From an uncultured Burkholderiales bacterium (GTDB taxonomy: Bacteria > Pseudomonadota > Gammaproteobacteria > Burkholderiales > Burkholderiaceae_C): a stretch of 64,000 nucleotides of DNA. The DNA lies in contig CAIQHG010000021.1 in NCBI GenBank assembly GCA_903871545.1, positions 21,129 through 85,128 of the forward strand. The letters run 5' to 3'. Position 1 is the stretch's first letter. Every line of letters starts with the position of its first letter. The notes beneath the pieces are model-generated. The model worked only from the letters and a program-made list of their open reading frames with translations, had not been told where the DNA came from and did not search any database. The position numbers and the translations under genes are program-made. Shown here piece by piece: positions 27,220 to 36,162 of the stretch.

Positions 27220-27969
27220 TTAGTGACGCATTTGTTTCAAAATTTCTAACTTCATCCGGTTGAAATCCTCTCCTGCAGTTAGTTCTAAACTTCGAGGACG
27301 GTTAAATGGAACTTCCAATTTGGCTTGAATTTTGCCGGGACGCGAGGACATCACATATACGGTATCGGCTAGGAAAAGAGCCTCATCTATATCGTGCGTC
27401 ACAAATACCACTGTGGGTTTGAGTTTTTGCCAAACAGATAATAAAAGCTCTTGCATGCTGAGCCGCGTCTGTGCGTCCAAAGCGCCAAAAGGCTCATCCA
27501 TTAGCAAAATTTGAGAACCCATGGTCAGCACTCTTGCAATACCCACTCGCTGGCGCATGCCACCCGATAACTGGACGGGTAGGGACGCCTCAAAGGCTGA
27601 CAAACCCATGAGCTTGAGCATCTCTTTGGCGCGAGGCTCATAAATTGATTGAGCAACCCCTTGCACTTTTGGGCCAAAGATGACGTTATCCCAAACTGAG
27701 AGCCAGGGAAAGAGTGCAGCCTCTTGAAACACGACACCCCTTTCAGGTCCGGGGCGGTGAACAGGGCTTTGGTCTACCGCCATCTCCCCCGCGCTTGCTT
27801 GCTCAAAGCCTGCGATGATGTTTAGCAAGGTCGATTTCCCGCACCCAGAGGGCCCAAGGAGCGCCACAAACTCACCGGATTTCACATCAAGGTCCACACC
27901 CTCAAGGGCTACAACGGGAGGCGTTGTGGGGTATGTTTTATTAAGTTTTTTTATTTCAATGTTGCTCAT
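27220..27969 (-). CDS. ABC transporter ATP-binding protein (SsuB/TauB type)
   Basis: 249-residue ABC ATPase. Walker A is GPSGCGKST (residues 39-47), the Q-loop lies in VVFQEAALFPWLSV, the signature is LSGGMRQRVGIARVL, Walker B is ILLMDEPFGALD, and the switch His is in FVTHDIDEALFL. Its closest family types power uptake of sulfonates, taurine, nitrate, nitriles or pyrimidine precursors. It is 11 bases downstream of the permease gene and belongs to the same operon. Confidence 0.93.
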   Translation of the reverse strand: MSNIEIKKLNKTYPTTPPVVALEGVDLDVKSGEFVALLGPSGCGKSTLLNIIAGFEQASAGEMAVDQSPVHRPGPERGVVFQEAALFPWLSVWDNVIFGPKVQGVAQSIYEPRAKEMLKLMGLSAFEASLPVQLSGGMRQRVGIARVLTMGSQILLMDEPFGALDAQTRLSMQELLLSVWQKLKPTVVFVTHDIDEALFLADTVYVMSSRPGKIQAKLEVPFNRPRSLELTAGEDFNRMKLEILKQMRH

Positions 27970-27980
27970 TTACTATCCGA

Positions 27981-28778
27981 TCAATGGTTTTGCAACAAGC
28001 GCCAACGCAACACATAACGCTCAATGAATACGATCAGGCTGTCGGATAAAAATCCCATCAGTCCAATGGAGACCATGTCTGCCAGCACAATGTCCATGCG
28101 GCCCACATAATAAGCGTCCCAAAGCACGTAGCCAAGACCTGACTTGACAGCCACCATCTCGGAGACAATCACCGCGGTCCAAGAAATACCTAGCCCTATG
28201 CGCAAACCGGTGAAGATGCTGGGCATCGCACTTGGCAAAACAACCCGCCAGAGCAACTGCCATTCATTCACGCCCATCATGAGGGCTGCGCGTATCAAAT
28301 TCTTGTCAACATCCCTCGCCCCTTGAGTGGTATTGACAACGACGGCATAAAAACCGCCCAAGAAAATCAGAAATATAGATCCCACATCACGTATGCCAAA
28401 GAGTGCGATTGAAAACGGCAACCAAGCCGTGATGGGGATGGGTCTGAGCCCCTGAATAAAGGGGTCAATTAACTCGGATGCCAAACGACTCCAGCCCAGC
28501 ATCAAGCCCAAAGGTATACCCAGTAAAAATGCACAAATAAATCCCTCAATCACTCGCGTGCCTGAGTAGCTCACGTTTGAGGCCCAAGTGCCTAGGTAAG
28601 GATTCAACCCCAAGCCTGCCTGCCCCCATATCCAACTGTGCCAACCAAGGAGCACTGCCCAAGGAGTTGGCACAATACCTGCCATGTCGGGGTCTGAAGC
28701 AGCGTATTGCCAAAAACAAATAACTGCTATGGGCAATATAAAAGCTAGTACCAGTTTACGGAGTCTAAATTGGACCAT
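27981..28778 (-). CDS. ABC transporter permease (SsuC/TauC type)
   Basis: 265-residue inner-membrane protein with about six membrane segments. The cytoplasmic coupling loop is visible as ALMMGVNEWQLLWRVVLPSAMPSIFTGLR (core: MMGVNEWQLLWRVVLPSA). The segment PFIQGLRPIPITAWLPFSI is typical of sulfonate/taurine/nitrate permeases. It pairs with the ATPase encoded next and the binding protein encoded 88 bases upstream. Confidence 0.92.
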   Translation of the reverse strand: MVQFRLRKLVLAFILPIAVICFWQYAASDPDMAGIVPTPWAVLLGWHSWIWGQAGLGLNPYLGTWASNVSYSGTRVIEGFICAFLLGIPLGLMLGWSRLASELIDPFIQGLRPIPITAWLPFSIALFGIRDVGSIFLIFLGGFYAVVVNTTQGARDVDKNLIRAALMMGVNEWQLLWRVVLPSAMPSIFTGLRIGLGISWTAVIVSEMVAVKSGLGYVLWDAYYVGRMDIVLADMVSIGLMGFLSDSLIVFIERYVLRWRLLQNH

Positions 28779-28866
28779 GGGGTGGGAGACCTGTGAGGAT
28801 TAAGTGTGGGAATCAAAACTTTTGCGTTTTATAAGCGTTCAGGCAAAAATGATTACTCGAATGCGC

Positions 28867-29874
28867 TTAGCGTTTAATTTCTTTAACCAAAGAATCGTCA
28901 TACAGCGCTCCAGCCTCTTGAGCTACGTCCTTTTGTACGATTCCTTGCTTGAATGCGGCCTCTGCCAGGGACTGCACCTGCTCCTTGTTTAAAACTCCAC
29001 CGAGTTTAATAATTTTGGCAGAATCTTTGGTCGTACTTAGCGGCAGACCCGTGTACTTGGCGTAAGCATCAGCAAAAAGGTCATTGTTTTTAATCATCTG
29101 CTCTTCAGCGTTCATATAGACCCACAAAAATCTTTTGATAGCCTCCTTTTTGTTGGTGTAAGCGTCCCTTGAAGCTGCGAGCATTCCAAGCTCTGCACCC
29201 GCGGATTTAGATTTAGAGTAGTCCGTGTTGGTTGCGAAATAAGCCATCCCCTCGCTTACCGCTTGAGACTCAAATGGCTCCCATAAGACCATTGCATCGA
29301 TATCGCCTCGTTTCATAGCCTGCAAGAAAGCGGTTCCGCCCCCTTGGATGTTGACTGGGGTAAAGCTGCTGTAAGGGACGCCTTTTTCTATGAGCGTCAT
29401 TGCAAATTGAAACCAAACTGCAGAGCCCGGTGCAATACCTATTTTCTTACCTGCAATATCTTTAAAGTCATTGATGACGACACCTTTTTTGACCACCAAG
29501 TCTTTGGCGGAGCTGCCTACACCGGACAAACCAATGAGGTTTTTGCTACCCTGGGCAGCGGCAATGGCCAAGTCCCCAGGGCCAACAGCGGAGACGTCAA
29601 CGGAGTTGGATAGGAGCGCAGTTCTAGCATCTGCATAGCGAACAAATTCGGTTCGTTTCACCTCAATGTTCATCTTTTTCAAATCTTCTTCAATGTTGAG
29701 CATTGGAGACAGATGCCCAACCTTTACAAACCCAATGCTTAGCGTCTCATGTTGCGCTAAAGGGGCTGGCATAGGGCCGATGGCTTGAGCCGTTTGGCTG
29801 AGGACCACGAGAGCAGAGCTCAAAATTAGTTGCAAACTGATGTTTGAGACTTTCAAACTATTTAAAATTTTCAT
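28867..29874 (-). CDS. ABC transporter substrate-binding protein (SsuA/TauA/NMT1-like)
   Basis: 335 residues with a signal peptide (LQLILSSALVVLSQ, cleavage near AQAIG) and the two-lobed NMT1/SsuA fold: LSIGFVKVGHLSPML, YADARTALLSNSVDVSAVG, GKKIGIAPGSAVWFQF and DAMVLWEPFESQA. Such proteins bind sulfonates, taurine, nitriles or pyrimidine precursors. It is the first gene of a six-gene minus-strand set (binding protein, permease, ATPase, deacetylase-fold protein, SDR, acyl-CoA dehydrogenase). Upstream lies an AACGW tandem repeat. Confidence 0.9.
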   Translation of the reverse strand: MKILNSLKVSNISLQLILSSALVVLSQTAQAIGPMPAPLAQHETLSIGFVKVGHLSPMLNIEEDLKKMNIEVKRTEFVRYADARTALLSNSVDVSAVGPGDLAIAAAQGSKNLIGLSGVGSSAKDLVVKKGVVINDFKDIAGKKIGIAPGSAVWFQFAMTLIEKGVPYSSFTPVNIQGGGTAFLQAMKRGDIDAMVLWEPFESQAVSEGMAYFATNTDYSKSKSAGAELGMLAASRDAYTNKKEAIKRFLWVYMNAEEQMIKNNDLFADAYAKYTGLPLSTTKDSAKIIKLGGVLNKEQVQSLAEAAFKQGIVQKDVAQEAGALYDDSLVKEIKR

Positions 29875-29995
29875 AAGTAAATTCCTTTAAAAATGGGACA
29901 TGAACTAAATTAAACAAAAACCAATACTCAACATTTGACAAATTGAGTAACTCACTCTTCTCTCCTAATCGTACCGTACGTATCGTACGCAACCT

Positions 29996-30025
29996 AACGT
30001 AACGAAACGAAACGAAACGTAACGT
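29996..30025. repeat. Pentanucleotide tandem repeat AACGA/AACGT, six copies, next to CGTACG dyads
   Basis: Six consecutive five-base units: AACGT, AACGA three times, AACGT twice. Just to the left at 29971-29989 are overlapping CGTACG palindromes (GTACCGTACGTATCGTACG). Both lie 100-150 bases upstream of the ABC binding-protein start codon. They may be reiterated operator sites or slippage-prone DNA; neither is shown. Confidence 0.85.
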
Positions 30026-30070
30026 CTTGACAAACAATGATAGTAGTTAGAAAGATGCAAAGACCTTTTT

Positions 30071-30892
30071 TTATTTTCCTCTAAAAACAGGATTTCTTTT
30101 TTCAGCAAATGCAGCTCTACCCTCTTTGTAGTCTTCTGAAGCAAAGCAAGCCCTTACCGCTTGATCTACTCGCTTTATCTCCTCCTCTTGTGAGCCGCCC
30201 ATGAATGTTTTGAAAGCCGCTTTTGCAGCGAAAAGAGTAAGGGGTGCGTTTTGCGAGATTTGGTGAGCAACTTGAGTTGAGTATTCAAACACATTGTCGT
30301 GCACAGAGTTCACAAGTCCTAGGGCCAATGCCTCAGAAGCAGAATAGATGTTTGCTGTGTAAAAAAGCTCACTTGCTTTGGCTACACCTAAAATACTTGC
30401 CATTCTTTTAATGCCATCATAAGCGTATCCTAGACCAAGTCGCCCTGCGGGCATGCGAAACTTAGACTGGGTTGCTGCAAAACGCAGATCAGAAGCCAAA
30501 ATCAAACCCAGCCCCCCGCCGAAACAAATACCGCTGATCGCTGTAATTACGGGCTTTGGAAAGTGAGTTAATGCGGATTGAGCGCGCGAGACGGCCTGGT
30601 CATACAAAGCAACCTGTTCGGGGTCGTTGCGTCTTTCACCAAACTCAGAAATATCGGCGCCCGATACGAACGCTTTTTCTCCTGCACCGCGAACAATCAG
30701 CACTCTTATGTCTGCTTGCTCGTTGAGTTCCTCCATAATATCCCCAAGCTTTACCCACATGGAGTAAGCCATCGCGTTATAGCGGGATTCGTTGCAAATG
30801 GTAATGGTGGCAACGTGCTTATCCATGTCCAACATCACATCGCGCTCTGAGGGTTTAGATGTCGTTTTAGAAGGATGATGTTCTTGGGTCAT
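30071..30892 (-). CDS. Enoyl-CoA hydratase/isomerase-family protein
   Basis: 273-residue crotonase-fold protein. Oxyanion-hole elements are AFVSGADISEF (residues 74-84) and GICFGGGLGLILASD (121-135). The second catalytic Glu is present (AKASELFYTA, Glu175), but the first is replaced (FRMPAGRLG, Pro148/Ala149), so it may not be a simple hydratase. It starts 3 bases after the CoA-transferase stop, and the two form a tight pair. Members with one Glu include isomerases, decarboxylases and thioester hydrolases. The substrate is unknown. Confidence 0.9.
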   Translation of the reverse strand: MTQEHHPSKTTSKPSERDVMLDMDKHVATITICNESRYNAMAYSMWVKLGDIMEELNEQADIRVLIVRGAGEKAFVSGADISEFGERRNDPEQVALYDQAVSRAQSALTHFPKPVITAISGICFGGGLGLILASDLRFAATQSKFRMPAGRLGLGYAYDGIKRMASILGVAKASELFYTANIYSASEALALGLVNSVHDNVFEYSTQVAHQISQNAPLTLFAAKAAFKTFMGGSQEEEIKRVDQAVRACFASEDYKEGRAAFAEKRNPVFRGK

Positions 30893-30895
30893 GAT

Positions 30896-32092
30896 TTAAA
30901 TGCAAAGCTGATTATGAAAGGACTTGATTTCTTGCTCACTGTAGCCTACCTCTTTGAGAACCTCATCGGTATGCTCTCCCCACTCAGGCGCAGGTGATAC
31001 GACTTGTGCGGGCGTACGGGTCAGAGTTACGGGTTGAGTGATGTAATGCTTGGCACCGTGTTCTTTCGTTTGCAGTGTGGCAGTTACTTTTAAGTGCTTA
31101 ACTTGCTCGTCCTCAAACACTTCGGGAACACTGTAAACAGGACCCGCTGGAACGCCTACTTTGTTGAGCAAACTGACCCACTGATGAACAGTTTTTTCTT
31201 TAAATACTTCCTGTAAACTAGCATTCAATCGGGCGCGGTTTTTGACACGCAGCCCCTCCGTTTTAAACTCAGGGTCCTCAAGCCACTCCGGGTGTTGCAT
31301 TACCTCACACATTTTGACCCAATTGCCCTCCCCCGAGGCTCCTAAATTAAATACCCCATCCCCCGCATTAAAAAGTCCCATTGGACTTGATGTTGGGTGG
31401 TTGTTTCCAATTTGAACGGGTATATCTTGATCGTTTAAATAACGCGCCATTTGGAAATCCATCATTGCTATTTGCGAGTGCAACAAGGATGAATGAACCC
31501 ACTGGCCTTTCCCGGATACTTCTCGCTCTAATAGGGCGGTCAAAATTCCTAACGCACAGTAAAGACCAGCGCTTAAATCAGCAACCGCAATACCCGACCT
31601 AACGGGGCCGGAGTCTGCGTGACCCGTTACCGACATTAAGCCCCCCATCCCTTGCAAAATTTGATCAAATCCAGGGCGCAGTGCGTAGGGCCCGTCTTGC
31701 CCAAATCCAGAAATACTGGCCAAAATTATCCTGGGATTTACTTTAGCCAATGATTCATAATCCAGTCCCAATTTATCTTTAACCTCTGGCCGCCAATTTT
31801 CAACGATCACATCGGCGCTCTCAACGAGCTTCATTAAAATCGCCAACGCCCCGGGCTTCTTCAAGTTAAGGGTCATTGAGCGTTTGTTGCGGTTTAAGTT
31901 TTGGAAGTCTCCGCCTTGCCTGTTCGCCTGGAATAAAACTTCATTCGGATCTACTCCAGGAGGCGGCTCAATTCGAATCACGTCAGCACCGAAATCAGTT
32001 AAAACGCGAACACAGTTTGGGCCCGCCCTGACACGGGAGAGGTCCAATACACGGAACCTTGATAATGCACTGGAGGCTTGAATTTTAGGCAT
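30896..32092 (-). CDS. Class III CoA-transferase (CaiB/BaiF family)
   Basis: 398-residue family III CoA-transferase. Landmarks are RVLDLSRVRAGP, ADVIRIEPP (residues 36-44), RNKRSMTLNLK (68-78) and the catalytic Asp172 in AVADLSAGLYC, where an aspartyl-CoA anhydride forms in the family. It moves CoA between a donor acyl-CoA and a free carboxylic acid. Coupled to the hydratase-family gene 3 bases downstream, it probably activates an organic acid for beta-oxidation-like breakdown. Confidence 0.92.
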   Translation of the reverse strand: MPKIQASSALSRFRVLDLSRVRAGPNCVRVLTDFGADVIRIEPPPGVDPNEVLFQANRQGGDFQNLNRNKRSMTLNLKKPGALAILMKLVESADVIVENWRPEVKDKLGLDYESLAKVNPRIILASISGFGQDGPYALRPGFDQILQGMGGLMSVTGHADSGPVRSGIAVADLSAGLYCALGILTALLEREVSGKGQWVHSSLLHSQIAMMDFQMARYLNDQDIPVQIGNNHPTSSPMGLFNAGDGVFNLGASGEGNWVKMCEVMQHPEWLEDPEFKTEGLRVKNRARLNASLQEVFKEKTVHQWVSLLNKVGVPAGPVYSVPEVFEDEQVKHLKVTATLQTKEHGAKHYITQPVTLTRTPAQVVSPAPEWGEHTDEVLKEVGYSEQEIKSFHNQLCI

Positions 32093-32781
32093 AACAGGAA
32101 AATAATTTCTCTAAGTTAATTTGTCAAAAAAAAATCAACACTCATATGACAAATAGAGGGTAGCGTAACAACTGCGAGTAACAATTGCGCCTATCACTTT
32201 GTCCACTTGGTCCACTTGGCATAGGTGGCTCTTGCCTTTTTCCAAACTGCAAAGACATATTCTCAAAAAAATCCACAAACTCAGCTCTCTTTTGGTGCAG
32301 CGCATCTGAAACAGGTTCAATTTGAGTGCTTAAAGGGCTACAAGCCTCTCCCTTGCCTAAACATGGTGCACGATCATTTGATCTGGAAATACTTTTGGAA
32401 GTATGGCCCATGTTACAAAAAGCTAGGGTGAGCGTCCGGATAAATGAAAAGTAAGTCAATGGACAGGGGATAATAAAAGCCAGTGGGTACGGCATAAAGA
32501 ACTCTTTTTTGTTAAAAAACATGAACATAATCAACAATCTTTGATCCCCGTGATCCCCGTGATCAAAAGTTCGATTTTTGTTGGCTTGGTGTTATGAATC
32601 AAAAGAAGCAGTCTTTTCAAAAGCATTTATTAAAAAATTTACAACACACCACTTTATCAAAACAGTTTTATTTAAATATATGTATAAACCCTATAAATAT
32701 ATAAATAGACTGCGAATATATATCTATACTAGCAAGAATTGATCCAATTTCAGCCACAACGACCCAATCTAGCAACTCGCC
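32093..32781. other. Divergent regulatory spacer between CoA-transferase and GntR genes
   Basis: About 690 bases. A 131-codon minus-strand frame (32142-32537) and a 68-codon plus-strand frame overlap here, but neither has family-like sequence or a good ribosome-binding site, so I do not call them. Present are a 9-bp direct repeat TGATCCCCG at 32542-32559 followed by TGATC, and very AT-rich DNA at 32660-32740 (ATATATG/TATAAAT tracts) that probably holds the GntR promoter and operator. Confidence 0.4.
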
Positions 32782-33459
32782 ATGAAACCTGAGTTTATTA
32801 AAGCCAGCGACAAGATACGACTCTTAATTGAAAACGATATCAAAAGCGGAGCTCTTTTGCCAGGTGACTCTATTGATGAGTCTCTCTTAGAACATCAGCA
32901 CGGCGTTTCCAAAACTCCCATCAGAGAAGCATTAATTCAACTGCAAAGCGAGGGATTAATAACAAGTTTACCCAGAGGGGGGATGATAGTTGCCAAAATG
33001 AGTCTGCAACAATTGCTGTCCTTATGGGAACTCTTGGCTGAATTAGAGGGGGTAGCTGCCAGACTATGTTGCCAACGAATAGGCCCAGAAGAACTAAATG
33101 CGTTACGCGTCATCCACCATAATTCAAGAATACATGTAGACACCCAAAATAAAACGGGGTGGCAAGAAGTTAATTTGCTCTTTCACGAAGCTATTTACCA
33201 CGCCACTCGAAATCCTTATTTGCGACAAGAAGTGCTTAGAATTCGGACTCGTACTGGTTACTATAGGATGAATGCATTTGGAGCACTTGGCCAATTGAAT
33301 AACTCATTTAATCAGCATGAGGCTTTGATTCAGGCTTTAGACGCTAAAGACCCTGAACTCGCTGCTAGAACAATGAGCCTACATATGAGACCCGCAACAG
33401 ATGCCAGCGGGTTGACAAACTTTATAGTCAACATTCCTAAAGAAAGCCTGTCGGCGTAG
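32782..33459 (+). CDS. GntR-family (FCD subgroup) transcriptional regulator
   Basis: 225-residue GntR regulator. The winged helix-turn-helix spans about residues 7-72, with LLPGDSIDESLL and the recognition helix VSKTPIREALIQL. An all-helical C-terminal FCD ligand domain follows (LLAELEGVAARLC, FHEAIYHATRNPYL, HEALIQALDAKDPELAARTM). FCD regulators respond to organic-acid metabolites. It lies divergently from the CoA-transferase/hydratase pair and convergent with the PrpD operon, so either or both may be its targets. Confidence 0.92.
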   Translation: MKPEFIKASDKIRLLIENDIKSGALLPGDSIDESLLEHQHGVSKTPIREALIQLQSEGLITSLPRGGMIVAKMSLQQLLSLWELLAELEGVAARLCCQRIGPEELNALRVIHHNSRIHVDTQNKTGWQEVNLLFHEAIYHATRNPYLRQEVLRIRTRTGYYRMNAFGALGQLNNSFNQHEALIQALDAKDPELAARTMSLHMRPATDASGLTNFIVNIPKESLSA

Positions 33460-33541
33460 TACCTTCAGCGTACCACCTACAAAGAGGCAAATTTCATCCC
33501 GGTTTTTTGTGGCCTTCCAAATAGGAGACCTCCCATAGGAA

Positions 33542-34915
33542 TTAAATAGTCCACAAATTACTAAGGGATTGAAGGCTATTCAAGTCATTTAACTTACTAA
33601 ACAACAAATCAGCATTGATTTGTGAGCCCTTAGCGTTTGTTTGAAACACTTTAAAGCAACTCATGAATTTCGCTTTAAGTTCTTCCATGGTCAACGGATT
33701 TTTTGAGTTCCCCTTAGCGAATCGAATTTCCCCTGAGTCGAGTTGCTTATTATTGACCAACTCAATGGTAATTCTGTCAGCGTATGAGAAAGCAGGCTCA
33801 ATTGGACATGAAACATCTGTAATTTCAATCTTAACTTTTGAGAACATAGCCTGCACTTGGGGGCGCAGCACAAACTCGTCCGTTAACTCACTCAGTCCTA
33901 CCCTTTGTTCCAACAACGCACAAGCAACAGCAAACTCCAAACTAAACTTAGCCTCTAACCCGGTCTTTGGCTTATGGTTACGAAGCATACTTGCTTGGGC
34001 TTTACCAATGGTTGCCGTAATTTGTTTGATTTCGTCTAATTTAACATCGTGTTTTTTTACTAGATCTAAAATTGCATCAATTGTGCGATGGCCTGAGTAA
34101 CAAACTGGATACTGTTTGATACACAAACCTGCACCGACAATATGCAGTTGTTCACCGATTGGTTTAGCCGAGTTGCTTAGATTAACTAGATTCTTCGGGG
34201 AGAGCGCATATAAAAAACCAGCAGGGTGCTCAAAAATATCTGAAGAAGCGGTCAACCCTGCCTCTGCCAAACGAACTGCTTCAATCCCGTTTGCCGCGGC
34301 CCGCCCAGCGTGAAGAGGCTTCGTCATAGATCCAAAATTAGCAACTAAGCCACTCGCCATACTCGCCGCTATTGAAAGCGCTGTACTCGCTGTTTGGGGG
34401 TCTAATTTTCTGATTCGAGCAATAGCCGCCGCAGCTCCAACCGTTCCCATCACACCCGTGGGGTGCCAACCTTTAATGTGATATTGATCGGGCTCTTTGG
34501 AAATGAGATTAGCCCAGACCTCGTAGCCAACCAAATAGGCCTCCAATGCCTCACGACCAGAGACGCCGCAAAGGTATCCCTCCGCCAAAATAGCGGGTAC
34601 GAGGACCGTGCTGGGGTGACCTGATAAAGCCACATCATCAAAGTCAAGTGCATGCCCTGATGTGGCACTTATACAAGCCGCAAATTGACTAGACATCATC
34701 TCCCCCGAGAACGGCACAGGTGCCTCTTTAAGAGAGGAGGCGAATTGAGCGTAATGCTTCTCCAGTATGTTTACAACTGGCTCGCTAGAGCCTGCGAACA
34801 TGGTGGCAATCGTATCAATAAATCCTGTTTTAGCAATCTCTAAGGCAGCCTCTTTTTGAGGATGATCAATTGGTTGGGTTGCAAATATTCCTAAGGATTG
34901 TGTGAGTGTGTTCAT
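33542..34915 (-). CDS. MmgE/PrpD-family protein
   Basis: 457-residue cytoplasmic protein of the MmgE/PrpD fold (2-methylcitrate dehydratase, aconitate decarboxylase and relatives). Typical blocks are DTIATMFAGSSEP, HALDFDDVALSGHPSTVLVPA (core FDDVALSGHPS), WHPTGVMGTVGAAAAIAR and KPLHAGRAAANGIEAVRLA. Known members dehydrate or decarboxylate tri- or dicarboxylic acids. It is the last gene of the CoA-transferase - hydratase - acyl-CoA dehydrogenase - PrpD set, 12 bases after the dehydrogenase. There is no prpB/prpC nearby, so the methylcitrate cycle is not supported. Confidence 0.9.
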   Translation of the reverse strand: MNTLTQSLGIFATQPIDHPQKEAALEIAKTGFIDTIATMFAGSSEPVVNILEKHYAQFASSLKEAPVPFSGEMMSSQFAACISATSGHALDFDDVALSGHPSTVLVPAILAEGYLCGVSGREALEAYLVGYEVWANLISKEPDQYHIKGWHPTGVMGTVGAAAAIARIRKLDPQTASTALSIAASMASGLVANFGSMTKPLHAGRAAANGIEAVRLAEAGLTASSDIFEHPAGFLYALSPKNLVNLSNSAKPIGEQLHIVGAGLCIKQYPVCYSGHRTIDAILDLVKKHDVKLDEIKQITATIGKAQASMLRNHKPKTGLEAKFSLEFAVACALLEQRVGLSELTDEFVLRPQVQAMFSKVKIEITDVSCPIEPAFSYADRITIELVNNKQLDSGEIRFAKGNSKNPLTMEELKAKFMSCFKVFQTNAKGSQINADLLFSKLNDLNSLQSLSNLWTI

Positions 34916-34927
34916 GATTATATTTTC

Positions 34928-36118
34928 TTAGTAAGATCTAGGTAACTCGAGAATGTGCTCAGCAATGTAGCTAAGAACCAAATTGGTGGATATAGGGGCT
35001 ATTTGAAACAAGCGGGTTTCTCGCCATTTGCGCTCAACATCATACTCGCATGCAAAACCAAAGCCCCCGTGGGTTTGAAGACAAGCCTCGGCCGCCTTCC
35101 AAGAGGCCTCTGAGGCCAATAATTTGCCCATATTAGCATCATCCCCGCAAGGTAGATTGGCAGTAAAAAGCGCAGCTGCACGCCTAAGTATTAAATCAGC
35201 AGCTTGTGTCTCCGCGTAAGCGCGGGCTACCGGAAAAGCTATACCCTGGTTTTGACCAATCGCACGGTTAAAAACAATTCTCTCGTTAGCATAGTCCACA
35301 CTCTTCTTAGTGAACCAACGCGCATCTCCAATGGCCTCAGCCGATACCAAGATGCGCTCGGCGTTCATGCCGTCTAAGATATATTTCAATCCCTTTCCCT
35401 CCTCACCAATTAGGCTAGAAGAAGGAATTTTTACATCGCTGAAGAACACCTCAGTGGCATTGTGATTGACCATCGCCTTAAGGGGTTTAATCTCCATTCC
35501 CTTACCCAAACAGTCACGAATATCAATTAAAAATACAGACAAACCTTCGCTTTTCTTCTTGACCTGCTCAATAGGTGTGGTTCTCGCCAATAAGAGCATT
35601 AAGTCAGAGTGCAACGCACGAGAAGTCCATACTTTTTGACCATTAATAATGTAATGATCTGCGCTTCGCACTGCGCGGGTTTTAAGTTTCGTCGTGTCTG
35701 TGCCAGTAGTAGGCTCGGTCACCCCGAAAGCTTGGAGTCTAAGCTCACCGCTGGCGATTTTTGGTAAATAAAGGGATTTCTGAGCCTGACTGCCGTGCCG
35801 TAAAAGTGTTCCCATGATGTACATCTGTGCGTGGCAGGCCCCTGCGTTGCAACCACTGGCATGTATCTCCTCTAAGATCGCTGCAGCCGCACGAAGCGGC
35901 ATGCCTGATCCTCCGAACTCCTCTGGGATTAGTGCCGCCAAGTAACCAGACTGAGTCAAAGTATTCACAAACTCAGTAGGGTAGGCAGATTTCTCCTCTA
36001 AATCACGCCAATATTTTCCGGGAAAATTTGCACAAATAGCACGAATACTCTCTCTTATCTCGGTAAAGTCTTCGCCCAAGGCGATGTGAAGGGATTCAGG
36101 GATTGGGTTATGTTTCAT
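34928..36118 (-). CDS. Acyl-CoA dehydrogenase, helix-G glutamate type
   Basis: 396-residue FAD acyl-CoA dehydrogenase and paralogue of the one at 24194-25363. Blocks are FGVTEPTTGTDTT (residues 131-143) and GQKVWTSR (160-167). The normal C-terminal Glu is replaced in RLFQIAPISTNL, while Glu254 in MNAERIL sits at the helix-G position used by isovaleryl-CoA-type enzymes. So it probably oxidises a branched or substituted acyl-CoA. It lies 12 bases before the PrpD gene and 85 bases after the hydratase gene, the gap holding GGGTTAC repeats. Confidence 0.92.
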   Translation of the reverse strand: MKHNPIPESLHIALGEDFTEIRESIRAICANFPGKYWRDLEEKSAYPTEFVNTLTQSGYLAALIPEEFGGSGMPLRAAAAILEEIHASGCNAGACHAQMYIMGTLLRHGSQAQKSLYLPKIASGELRLQAFGVTEPTTGTDTTKLKTRAVRSADHYIINGQKVWTSRALHSDLMLLLARTTPIEQVKKKSEGLSVFLIDIRDCLGKGMEIKPLKAMVNHNATEVFFSDVKIPSSSLIGEEGKGLKYILDGMNAERILVSAEAIGDARWFTKKSVDYANERIVFNRAIGQNQGIAFPVARAYAETQAADLILRRAAALFTANLPCGDDANMGKLLASEASWKAAEACLQTHGGFGFACEYDVERKWRETRLFQIAPISTNLVLSYIAEHILELPRSY

Positions 36119-36162
36119 TTAAAAATCAGATCCAGGAAGTACAGTTAAGGATTAAGAGTTGA

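Noticed and set aside
29996..30025. CRISPR-like array
   Set aside because: Units are only 5 bases with no spacers, and no cas genes are in the window.
32142..32537. 131-codon minus-strand ORF in the spacer before the GntR gene
   Set aside because: No family-like motifs, odd composition, no good ribosome-binding site, and it overlaps another equally long frame on the other strand.
33542..34915. Methylcitrate cycle (prpD of a prp operon)
   Set aside because: No prpB, prpC or acnD-like genes nearby; the neighbours are CoA-transferase, hydratase and acyl-CoA dehydrogenase.
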